From contig CAZAIO010000049.1 in the NCBI GenBank assembly GCA_964485235.1, positions 1 through 18,814 on the forward strand: 18,814 bases of DNA, given 5' to 3'. This DNA comes from CAZAIO01 sp964485235 (GTDB lineage: Bacteria > Chloroflexota > Dehalococcoidia > GIF9 > UBA5629). Both the position numbers and the translations under genes were made by a program. Below are positions 1-5,494 of the stretch, one piece after another. Every line of letters starts with the position of its first letter. Positions within the stretch are counted from its first letter, which is position 1. The notes under the pieces were generated by a model. That model had not been told where the DNA came from and ran no database searches. It was given only the letters and a program-made list of their open reading frames with translations.

Positions 1-86
1 ATTGAGAGCCATAAAAAGTACAGTCCGGTGAATAGATTGGGGAAATAGGGGGGTGGGATAGTTTCAGGATTGGTTCTTCTTGGTAC

Positions 87-144
87 CTTTATTTATAGGC
101 AATCTTCATAAACAACTTGATTATCTGACTGCCTATAAATAAAG
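87..144. repeat. 15-bp perfect inverted repeat with 28-nt loop
   Basis: The arms at 87-101 (CTTTATTTATAGGCA) and 130-144 are exact reverse complements. A looser outer pair, GTACAG at 18-23 and CTGTAC at 147-152, flanks them. The structure lies 3' of the 55-residue minus-strand gene that ends at 196. No U-run follows the stem on either strand, so a standard intrinsic terminator is not supported. It could be a 3' mRNA structure or a short mobile-element remnant. The rest of 1-195 shows nothing coding. Confidence 0.6.
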
Positions 145-195
145 GGCTGTACAGAATCTAGTGAAACTGAACATCTATAATGTATTTGAAAAACC

Positions 196-363
196 TTATT
201 TCTTTGTGACGCTTTTGTAAGGCCCTTCAGTTTTCTTTACACTCTTAAATTGTCCCGTTTCTGTATCACGTTTAACCCATTGGCCGGTTTTAGGATTTAC
301 AGATTGTGTTCGTTTGGAAATCGCTCCATTTAATTTTCCAGTTTCTGAATCTAATTTTGCCAT
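196..363 (-). CDS. Small basic protein, 55 aa, TG-x-[FWL] repeats
   Basis: The ATG at 361-363 opens a 55-codon frame ending in TAA. A clear Shine-Dalgarno AGGAG sits 8 nt upstream. The product is rich in Lys, Thr, Ser and Gly, has no cysteine and no membrane segment, and contains three spaced copies of a TGK/TGQ turn followed by a hydrophobic residue. The middle part (WVKRDTETGQF) and Lys-rich end resemble many short bacterial proteins of the R-D-x-x-T-G-x-F type, whose function I do not know. The charge would allow nucleic-acid binding, but that is inference. It appears monocistronic: the nearest upstream minus-strand gene starts about 650 nt away. Confidence 0.72.
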   Translation of the reverse strand: MAKLDSETGKLNGAISKRTQSVNPKTGQWVKRDTETGQFKSVKKTEGPYKSVTKK

Positions 364-460
364 TTTTCTTTCTCCTATAATTACGATTTAATATATACTA
401 ACAGTCTAAACATGTAGAAGTAATATAATCGAGACATAGTACGTTAAATAGTTATGACAT

Positions 461-577
461 TTTTCCATGTGTCACCTCAGCGAGATGGCCCTGGGTACGG
501 TATGAACCGGTTACAATGGTAACAAATAGAACGGGCACACGGGTAATGCGGGGTCATTCGATGTGAATGACTCCCAT
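461..577. repeat. Dispersed degenerate intergenic repeat, copy 1
   Basis: Begins with a TTCCATGTGTCACCT-like box at 461-477. It has a TTACAATGGTAACA core at 511-524, shared loosely with 3134-3146 and 6320-6332. It ends with an imperfect palindrome at 551-575, GGGTCATTC / GAATGACTCCC. Matching parts occur in at least seven other gaps of this window. The 364-460 stretch before it is AT-rich and holds nothing I recognise. Confidence 0.45.
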
Positions 578-633
578 GATATGAAGTAATCTATTGATGT
601 ATTTTTGTTGAACTGTAAGGTGGAAGGGAAACC

Positions 634-753
634 ATATGGGACTATGAATTATATACCAATAAGCTCAAAGGCTTCCTGTGGTATGCCTCCAGTTATGACT
701 GGCTTAAGGATATCGGGGAAGTTTGTGCAGAAGCTTGTCCTTGTAGCAAGTAA
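634..753 (+). CDS. Possible micro-ORF, about 39 codons, start disrupted
   Basis: This plus-strand frame reads as a plausible peptide rich in Trp, Tyr and Leu and ends ...EVCAEACPCSK before TAA, with a second in-frame TAA two codons on. A Shine-Dalgarno-like GGAAGGG lies at 622-628. The only in-frame start at the right distance is ATA at 634. The ATG at 636-638 is one base out of frame, and removing one G from the GGG at 638-640 would put it in frame. The competing frame from GTG 620 is also open but uses rarer codons. It could be a real peptide with a non-ATG start, a frameshifted gene, or chance. I do not recognise the family. Confidence 0.3.
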   Translation: MWDYELYTNKLKGFLWYASSYDWLKDIGEVCAEACPCSK

Positions 754-801
754 GTAAAAAAACAGACTTAATGATGATTGAGTTAAAGGAAGATTACCCG
801 T

Positions 802-1011
802 TCATTTTTTAAGGTAGATTTTAGTAGCACCGATTACAGTGAGCACGAATCCAAGAGCAACTCCAATGATTAACAGGTATCCTGAGACACCACCGGAAAC
901 TTCACCCTGTTCCATTTGGTTGAAGCCAGAAATGATGCTTATCAGTGAATAGGGAATTATGAAAATCAATATGAGGACTCCTATCACCAACAATGCTATG
1001 CTTAGCTTCAA
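802..1011 (-). CDS. Small two-helix membrane protein, 69 aa
   Basis: The start is TTG at 1009-1011, chosen because GGGAGG lies 6 nt upstream and no ATG is available. Two hydrophobic segments, about residues 4-29 and 43-65, are joined by a short polar loop containing NQMEQGE, and the protein ends with basic residues (YLKK). This looks like a small inner-membrane hairpin protein with both ends probably cytoplasmic. No functional motif is visible and I do not recognise the family. A TATAAC box at about 1060 upstream could be its -10, but the matching -35 is poor. The proposed micro-ORF converges on it from the left. Confidence 0.7.
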   Translation of the reverse strand: MKLSIALLVIGVLILIFIIPYSLISIISGFNQMEQGEVSGGVSGYLLIIGVALGFVLTVIGATKIYLKK

Positions 1012-1140
1012 TTCTTGCCTCCCGGTTTCCGCGCGGGTTACCTGACTCGATTGGCCGGACCGGAGTACGTTATAGTGCGTATATCAATATGAGTATATCA
1101 CAATAAAGATTTACGCTTAAGGCGTTTATTGAATTTTTCC

Positions 1141-1230
1141 TATGTGCTGCCCCGATGCAATCGAGGCAGCCGTGTGCAAGAGATTTGCTTGTACGGTCAT
1201 ACGAAGCGTATGACTCCCACTAAAATAGAG
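1141..1230. repeat. Dispersed intergenic repeat, copy 2, perfect hairpin
   Basis: Contains the cleanest hairpin of the family: GTCATACG at 1196-1203, loop AAG, CGTATGAC at 1207-1214. It is followed by TCCCACTAAAATAGA. The last 20 nt nearly match the hairpin flank of the copy at 3318-3338. A second weaker stem, GTGCAAG/CTTGTAC, lies at about 1174-1193, and the GATTTGCTTGTACGGTCATACGAAGC stretch resembles 3698-3722. Confidence 0.5.
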
Positions 1231-1264
1231 CCGTTTCTAAGCGAATAGTTTACATAAAAACTGC

Positions 1265-1318
1265 TTATATTCCCAATATCCGGCGCTTTTTAATATTGAA
1301 TTCTTGCTCTGAAACCAT
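1265..1318 (-). pseudogene. 3' remnant of a SHOCT-domain gene
   Basis: On the minus strand this reads MVSEQEFNIKKRRILGI then TAA. Fourteen of the last 15 residues match the C-terminus of the SHOCT gene ending at 5495, and the DNA is about 90% identical over roughly 60 nt. Similarity continues past the stop codon into 1248-1264. The codon just before the ATG is TGA, and the PKD gene ends six bases further upstream in the same frame, so the rest of the SHOCT gene is missing. It has no ribosome binding site and is not expected to be translated. Confidence 0.75.
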
Positions 1319-1324
1319 TCATGT

Positions 1325-2326
1325 CTATTCTAACAGGAATCCTCTTGAGCGCGTAGCAGTTTGATCATTCAACTTATCCTCAACGGTCACTTCCACAGTG
1401 TATACAGGGAATTGTGTTGTTTTTTTAGCCTTACCTACTAATAACCAGAAAGGCAAAATAGAAGGTAAAATATCGCCTGTTAGGTGTTCTTCACGAATGT
1501 CTGTGGATGTAAAGAGAATGGCTCCTTTGTTATCGTAGTACTTTACATGTTGAAAGTTTACCAATGCCTCAAAACCATCATCTGTTTTACGCTGCTCGAA
1601 ACCGGCGACTTCAAAGTAAATCCAAACATCCTCACCACTTGTAAAACAATCATTCTTCCTCCATGTATATTCTCCTGACCCCCTCACATCAGAGCAAAAA
1701 ATCATATTGTTAATATATAAGCTTGACGCAACAATATAGTCGTCTTTGGTCTCAATATCCGAAGTGACTGGATTGTTCACTTCAAGGGTTACAGTGTATG
1801 TTCCCGCATTCTCATAAATATGAGATGGATTTTTTAGTGTACTGGTTGTGCCATCACCGAAATCCCATGCCCAATTATCAATATCGCCAGTCGATTCATC
1901 TTCAAAAGTGATTTTTGTGTTGATCATAATATTTGTTTGTGACGTGGAGAAATTAGCTACGGGTGGTTCCAAAACTGAAATATTAGACATTATTTCATCG
2001 GTACCTGCCGGGTTGGATATTTTAAGGGATATCTGATATTGTCCCTTTTTTGTATAAGTATGAACGGGGCTCGGGTCGTTGCTTCCGGAACCATCACCAA
2101 AGCTCCAGGACCATGTGGTGATTTCACCCGTAGATTGATCTGTGAACTGTACTGGGCTGCCGACTTCTGTAATATTTCTATCAACATTAAAACCGGCTAC
2201 CGGTGGCTTGGTACAAGCGATAATCGAATTCAGAATAATGATAAGAATAGTTGTAGTGGTTAGAAAATTGAAAAAATTTTTAATTAAAATTTTTATATCA
2301 ATAATTTCTGCAATCTTCTTTTGCAT
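1325..2326 (-). CDS. PKD-repeat lipoprotein, 333 aa
   Basis: A long basic N-terminus is followed by a hydrophobic segment (about 22-36) and a plausible lipobox IIAC, so Cys38 would be the lipidated residue and the protein is probably anchored on the outer face of the membrane. Two PKD beta-sandwich domains follow, about 43-118 and 122-199, each with the hallmark W-x-[WF]-x-FGDG (WSWSFGDG at 72-79, WAWDFGDG at 152-159) and the conserved Y-x-x-x-G-x-Y strand. The C-terminal 130 residues, with two Cys (211, 227) and an aromatic-rich strand pattern, form a domain I do not recognise. PKD domains usually mediate binding to proteins or glycans. The start has GAGG 7 nt upstream and a good promoter. 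Confidence 0.88.
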   Translation of the reverse strand: MQKKIAEIIDIKILIKNFFNFLTTTTILIIILNSIIACTKPPVAGFNVDRNITEVGSPVQFTDQSTGEITTWSWSFGDGSGSNDPSPVHTYTKKGQYQISLKISNPAGTDEIMSNISVLEPPVANFSTSQTNIMINTKITFEDESTGDIDNWAWDFGDGTTSTLKNPSHIYENAGTYTVTLEVNNPVTSDIETKDDYIVASSLYINNMIFCSDVRGSGEYTWRKNDCFTSGEDVWIYFEVAGFEQRKTDDGFEALVNFQHVKYYDNKGAILFTSTDIREEHLTGDILPSILPFWLLVGKAKKTTQFPVYTVEVTVEDKLNDQTATRSRGFLLE

Positions 2327-2353
2327 ACAAGTGCCTCTATGCTGCGTAGCAGG

Positions 2354-2382
2354 ATTATACTACTAAATATTCATCATGTATA
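2354..2382 (-). promoter_or_regulatory. Sigma-70-type promoter for the PKD lipoprotein gene
   Basis: On the minus strand, TATACA (2377-2382) and a perfect TATAAT (2354-2359) are separated by 17 nt. The predicted transcription start near 2347 leaves a leader of about 20 nt that contains the ribosome binding site. Confidence 0.6.
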
Positions 2383-2416
2383 TAGGATAATCAATAACGA
2401 ATCATCTCTCCTTTTT

Positions 2417-3056
2417 CTATGTTTTGCCGTTTATCCTCAGGGCAGCGATCCAATTCTTATTTTCAAGTACCTCAATTTGTATCGGGGAATACGCCGCTTC
2501 TTTCAGAAAAGTCCTGAACTCGTCCGGCAGATGATAGGTGAATTCGCCTTTTCTTGCCAGATCCGAGTTCCTTTTTTCAAACCTTTCATCCCGGTAACAT
2601 GCATTGATAAGTATCACCGAACCACCGGGTTTTAATACCCGTCGTATTTCCTTAAGAGTAGTAACAAGGTCAGACCAGAAATAACAGGATTCAATCGCTG
2701 TGATAAGGTTAAACACTTCATCGGCGAACGGGAGAGACTCTGCGTAAGCGTGTACTATCTCAACCCGGCCCTGCATCGATGAGTTTCTTATTGGTGTTGC
2801 TTGCCACTGCAACACTGACTTCGGAGTAGTCAATACCATATACTTTTCCTTCCGTTGCTATTTTCGCCAGGGTATTAACGGTCTTACCTCCGCCGCAGCC
2901 GACGTCCAGGATCGTATCATCTATATTTATTGGAACGCAGTTTAGTCCCCATCGGGTAATGTCACGGTGTCCGATATTCATCAGTCCGGCATAAAATGCA
3001 CCGAACCTTCCCGCCGGTTTTCGCGATTGTTTTAACATCTCTTCAATAAGTCCCAT
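2417..3056 (-). pseudogene. Class I SAM methyltransferase, broken by a +1 frameshift
   Basis: The first part, from ATG 3054-3056, carries the SAM-binding glycine loop LDVGCGGG and the acidic YGID strand end. It reads ...NKKLIDAG then runs out of frame at TGA 2760-2762. The second part continues in another frame as GRVEIVHAYAESLPF, then LKEIRRVLKPGG and a typical methyltransferase C-terminus ending in TAG. Reading G-R-V across the join needs removal of one base in GGGCCGGG at about 2764-2772. The total length, 640 nt, is 3 x 213 + 1, as expected for one inserted base. The ancestral protein would be about 212 aa and resembles UbiE/type-11 enzymes; the substrate is unknown. The Shine-Dalgarno before 3056 is weak and the frame is open further upstream, but that extension overlaps a repeat and does not look coding. 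A sequencing indel is possible. Confidence 0.8.
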
Positions 3057-3120
3057 GCTGCCCACCGCGCATAAATTTATCACATTTTTCCAGGTATGAT
3101 CTTGCCATCGTGTTCCCCCT

Positions 3121-3342
3121 GTCCGGGTACCGGGTACAAGGATAACACACAGCCGTGAATACCGGTAGCAGTTGGTCCGTTGTTCAGGAAAAAACTTGCG
3201 ACCATCAGACACAGATACCATATTATCAAAATAAGCTCGTTGTTTGCGGTTCAAATTGTTGCGAAAGGCACTCGCGACGGGTGACCTCATCTGTTCATAT
3301 GCGGGGGCATATGAAAAAAATGACTCCCACAAAAATAGAATA
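3121..3342. repeat. Dispersed intergenic repeat, copy 3
   Basis: Contains GGGTACAAGGATAACACACAG at 3132-3152, similar to 6317-6337, and a hairpin TTCATATG (3294-3301), loop CGGGGG, CATATGAA (3308-3315). This is followed by TGACTCCCACAAAAATAGA, nearly the same flank as in the copy at 1211-1230. A frame is open across this stretch upstream of the methyltransferase but does not look protein-like. Confidence 0.4.
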
Positions 3343-3365
3343 AGGGCATCTTATTCAGATGCCCT
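3343..3365 (-). terminator. Intrinsic terminator of the 29-aa gene
   Basis: Perfect 8-bp stem AGGGCATC / GATGCCCT with a 7-nt loop. On the minus strand it is followed by TTATTCTATTTTTG. It lies 31 nt past the stop codon of the 29-residue gene. Confidence 0.75.
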
Positions 3366-3396
3366 CTCTAAACAGGAAATATCCTCCGGTCTACTT

Positions 3397-3486
3397 CTAT
3401 TTACCTTTGTCCTTCTCTTTATGCCCGCTGGCATACTTGTTGACATGGTCGGTCTTGACGTGTTTTTTCTTATTAAGCTTACTCAT
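3397..3486 (-). CDS. Very small basic protein, 29 aa
   Basis: ATG at 3484-3486, AGGAG 7 nt upstream, 29 codons, TAG stop and an intrinsic terminator 31 nt later together argue that this is a real gene despite its size. The product (MSKLNKKKHVKTDHVNKYAS...) is about one-third lysine, has four histidines, no hydrophobic segment and no cysteine. It should be soluble and strongly positive, so nucleic-acid or polyanion binding is possible, but no family is recognised. It stands alone between the anti-sigma terminator and the broken methyltransferase. Confidence 0.68.
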   Translation of the reverse strand: MSKLNKKKHVKTDHVNKYASGHKEKDKGK

Positions 3487-3736
3487 CGTTTTACTCCTCT
3501 ATTAAGTTAGTTATACCACATATGGTTCCGTAAGTATATTCCGGCAGGCTTATTTGTCTGTAAATGCGATAATTCATGTATAAGGATATCTATGTTGTCA
3601 TTCTTTTCGCGGGTCCCGAATTTACGGACTTCTTTGACTGCTCCGACTATGCCGGGTTTCTACGTGTTGTCTGGAGGCGGGCAGTCGCGTGCCGGAGGTT
3701 TGCTTGCAGGGTTATACGAAGCAATCCTGCATAATA
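3487..3736. other. Intergenic region upstream of the 29-aa gene
   Basis: No gene seen. It must hold the promoter of the 29-residue gene, but I find no convincing -35/-10 pair. Most of 3613-3735 is a repeat copy. Confidence 0.5.
3613..3735. repeat. Dispersed intergenic repeat, copy 4
   Basis: The first 44 nt (TCCCGAATTT... to ...CTATGCCGGG) align without gaps to 5366-5409 with about 70% identity by eye. Then come TTTCTACGTGTTGTCT at 3657-3672 and a TTTGCTTGCAGGGTTATACGAAGC-like hairpin module at 3699-3722, shared with 1184-1207. The length from first to last module, about 112 nt, equals that at 5366-5477. Confidence 0.5.
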
Positions 3737-3769
3737 AAAGGCAAGCACTTCTTAAAAGTGCTTGCCTTT
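3737..3769 (-). terminator. Strong hairpin terminator of the sigma/anti-sigma operon
   Basis: Perfect 14-bp stem at 3737-3750 and 3756-3769 with a 5-nt loop. On the minus strand the stem ends in TTT followed by TATTATG. It lies 55 nt beyond the anti-sigma stop codon. Because the arms are A-rich and T-rich it may work in both directions. Confidence 0.75.
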
Positions 3770-3824
3770 CTTGGTCGTTACCTGATTGTCCGGTGATGTG
3801 CGGGTTATTTTTGCGTGGACTCGC

Positions 3825-4670
3825 TCACTGCGGGTTATTTTCTCCATCAGACACTGCTTCGGTATCCGGGACTGCGTGGAAATTGATTTCCGCCGACCCC
3901 GCAGGCGGTTCTATACGTATAGTATCGAGGGACGTTTCTGTTAATTTTGTCACTCTGCCTTCATCCATGTCGATATAGGCGGTGTAAAATTTCTCGCTTC
4001 CTGTTATTTCGACCATAACGAATGTTTCCGAGAAGCCTTCTGTTTCTCCTGTTTTTACATTACCCATTTCTCCGCAGACAAACATGGTTGAGACGTCACC
4101 TATTGTGGCTCCCGAGTTCAAAAGGTCTTGAACTCCGGGGTCGGCTCCGGCTATTTCGATAGCCCTTTGCTCGTCGACTTTAATTATTGCTACCTGAGAT
4201 ACACTGTTGGTATTCAAGTCGATCATGGCGGAAATGGTGCCCGTTTCACTCTTGGCAATTACCGTCCCTTCATGGTCTTCTATATTTACTATCGTCACCT
4301 CTATTACTTCGTCATCACCGAGGACCTTGTGTACCTCCGGGCTGTTCCGGACGATCTCCGAAGCCTGTGCATAAACGGAATCTGCGGTGAGCGACGGAAT
4401 CGTCAGGCTCAGGCCGAGCACCAGTCCCACTGCCAGAACACCGACAGTCGCTGTTTTCCAGACTGGCTGTCGCGAAACTAAACCTCTTATCATGGTATCT
4501 CTCACTCCTTTTAATGTGGACTTCGCCGGTTCCCAAATGGTATTTTCCCGGCGTTTTTTCAGATAGTCAGTATCAAGCAGAGCCATTTTCAGCCGGCGTC
4601 GATGGCTTTCAATCTTGATGTCAGGAAGTTCGACGTTTTTTATTTTTTTGATTAAATCTTCTTCCTTCAT
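3825..4670 (-). CDS. Membrane-anchored anti-sigma factor, 281 aa
   Basis: A charged cytoplasmic part of about 70 residues is followed by one membrane segment (about 73-91) and an exported domain of about 190 residues. The cytoplasmic part lacks the H-x3-C-x2-C zinc motif of ZAS anti-sigma factors. The exported domain seems to hold two related halves, about 102-160 and 170-243, each with a P-[EG]-V-x-x-L helix, beta strands and a final D-x-[ND]-x-x-x-V-[ST]-x-[VL] turn, reminiscent of PepSY-type repeats. The assignment is inferred from topology and from its position 46 nt after an ECF sigma gene. The start has GGAGG 6 nt upstream. It ends in a Gly/Asn/Pro-rich tail. It has its own copy of the ECF-type promoter, so it may be made partly independently of sigma. 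Confidence 0.75.
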   Translation of the reverse strand: MKEEDLIKKIKNVELPDIKIESHRRRLKMALLDTDYLKKRRENTIWEPAKSTLKGVRDTMIRGLVSRQPVWKTATVGVLAVGLVLGLSLTIPSLTADSVYAQASEIVRNSPEVHKVLGDDEVIEVTIVNIEDHEGTVIAKSETGTISAMIDLNTNSVSQVAIIKVDEQRAIEIAGADPGVQDLLNSGATIGDVSTMFVCGEMGNVKTGETEGFSETFVMVEITGSEKFYTAYIDMDEGRVTKLTETSLDTIRIEPPAGSAEINFHAVPDTEAVSDGENNPQ

Positions 4671-4688
4671 AACTATCCTCCAATAATA

Positions 4689-4715
4689 TAACCGGGCTCC
4701 CGCTGAAAGGTTGCA
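4689..4715 (-). promoter_or_regulatory. ECF-type promoter upstream of anti-sigma gene
   Basis: On the minus strand AAATGCAACCTTTCAG contains AACC (4709-4712), then 16 nt, then GTTA (4689-4692). The TAA stop of the sigma gene begins the repeated 17-mer. The start codon of the anti-sigma gene is 18 nt past the -10, giving a very short leader. Confidence 0.65.
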
Positions 4716-4716
4716 T

Positions 4717-5277
4717 TTATTCCATCAGTTTTTTCAGTTGCTTCAAACCCCGATGCAGCAGGGATTTTACCGTTCCTTCCTGCTTGCCCAGTATCTCGCC
4801 GATTTCTTTGATCTGCTTGTTTTCAAAAAACCTTAATGTAATCACTTCCTGATATTTAATAGAGAGTTCGGACAGGTTTTTGTGCAGAACGAGATACTCT
4901 GCATGTCTTATCAGCTCCGCTTCAGCTTCGATCAACTCATCTTCAACCGACGAATCGTCCGGGATGTTAATAGAATCGGACATTTCTTCAAGGCTGAAGT
5001 GCCTGTGTTTATTCTTCCTGGAGTAATTGGCAATTTCATGGGTAGCAATGCGAAAGAGCCATGCGGAAAAAGGTATTTCGCGCCACTGGAACTTTCCGAT
5101 ATTTTTTATAGCCTTGTAGAACACTTCAGAGGTTATATCCTGAGCGCTTCCGATGTTAGCCGTCCTTCTCAGGATATAGCCGAAGATCTGATTATAGTAT
5201 TTGTCGTAGAATTCGCCAAAAGCTCCGGTGTCGTTTCCGGCTCGTTCGATTAGCTGTTTTTCCTGATCTAAGTCCAT
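4717..5277 (-). CDS. ECF RNA polymerase sigma factor, 186 aa
   Basis: Region 2 (about residues 20-90) includes FYDKYYNQIFGYILRR, the DITSEVFYKAIKNI core-binding helix and FSAWLFRIATHEIANYSRK, the -10 recognition part. Region 4 (about 130-184) has the helix-turn-helix ITLRFFENKQIKEIGEILGKQEGTVKSLLHR. There is no region 3, as in the ECF group. Length is typical. The start has AGGA 5 nt upstream. The gene is directly followed by a membrane anti-sigma factor, so it probably responds to an envelope signal. The same 17-base promoter element precedes both genes, implying autoregulation. The ECF subgroup and the inducing signal cannot be told from the sequence. Confidence 0.95.
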   Translation of the reverse strand: MDLDQEKQLIERAGNDTGAFGEFYDKYYNQIFGYILRRTANIGSAQDITSEVFYKAIKNIGKFQWREIPFSAWLFRIATHEIANYSRKNKHRHFSLEEMSDSINIPDDSSVEDELIEAEAELIRHAEYLVLHKNLSELSIKYQEVITLRFFENKQIKEIGEILGKQEGTVKSLLHRGLKQLKKLME

Positions 5278-5291
5278 TTCGTCCTGTATCA

Positions 5292-5318
5292 GAACGCATT
5301 ATTACCTGAAAGGTTGCA
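5292..5318 (-). promoter_or_regulatory. ECF-type autoregulatory promoter of the sigma gene
   Basis: Minus strand: TGCAACC with AACC at 5312-5315, 16-nt spacer, GTTC at 5292-5295. The sequence TAAATGCAACCTTTCAG is identical to the one before the anti-sigma gene. The ATG lies 14 nt past the -10, so the ribosome binding site is almost at the 5' end of the mRNA. Confidence 0.7.
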
Positions 5319-5365
5319 TTTAGCTGCTGCAGTTCTACCTTATCCGGGTTCTCAGGTGGTCACTG

Positions 5366-5480
5366 TCCCGATGTTCCCGACTTGCCCGATTGCCCGGCTA
5401 TGCCAGGACCTGCTGTATCGGGATATATGATATCGGTGTGACTTTAAATGTTCATATGTGGAGTCGTTCGAAGCGAAGGG
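5366..5480. repeat. Dispersed intergenic repeat, copy 5, with CCCGA periodicity
   Basis: Starts with CCCGAT, CCCGAC, CCCGAT and CCCGGC at 5367, 5376, 5385 and 5393 (spacings 9, 9, 8). It continues with CTATGCC and ends with a TTCATATG...GTCGTTCGAAGCGAAG module. The first 44 nt align to 3613-3656. It fills the gap between the sigma promoter and the end of the zinc-ribbon gene. Confidence 0.5.
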
Positions 5481-5494
5481 TTTCCAAAAACTGT

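Larger units (their letters stand above)
1012..1324. other. Gene-poor gap with repeat copy and SHOCT remnant
   Basis: 313 nt without an intact gene. It holds an AT-rich stretch with two TATATCA direct repeats at about 1079-1098, a near palindrome ACGCTTAAGGCGT at about 1111-1123, repeat copy 2 and a SHOCT-gene remnant, the last two described separately. Confidence 0.6.

Noticed and set aside
1196..1214. Group II intron domain V or integron attC site
   Set aside because: The hairpin has no GNRA tetraloop or AGC triad, and there are no RYYYAAC core sites, reverse transcriptase or integrase gene.
3057..3332. N-terminal extension of the methyltransferase frame up to 3332
   Set aside because: The translated stretch has no family character, overlaps repeat copy 3 and its hairpin, and lacks a ribosome binding site. 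The start at 3056 fits the fold better.
3592..3978. 128-codon plus-strand frame over the anti-sigma terminator
   Set aside because: Crosses a strong terminator and the repeat copy, is antisense to the anti-sigma gene and shows no protein character.
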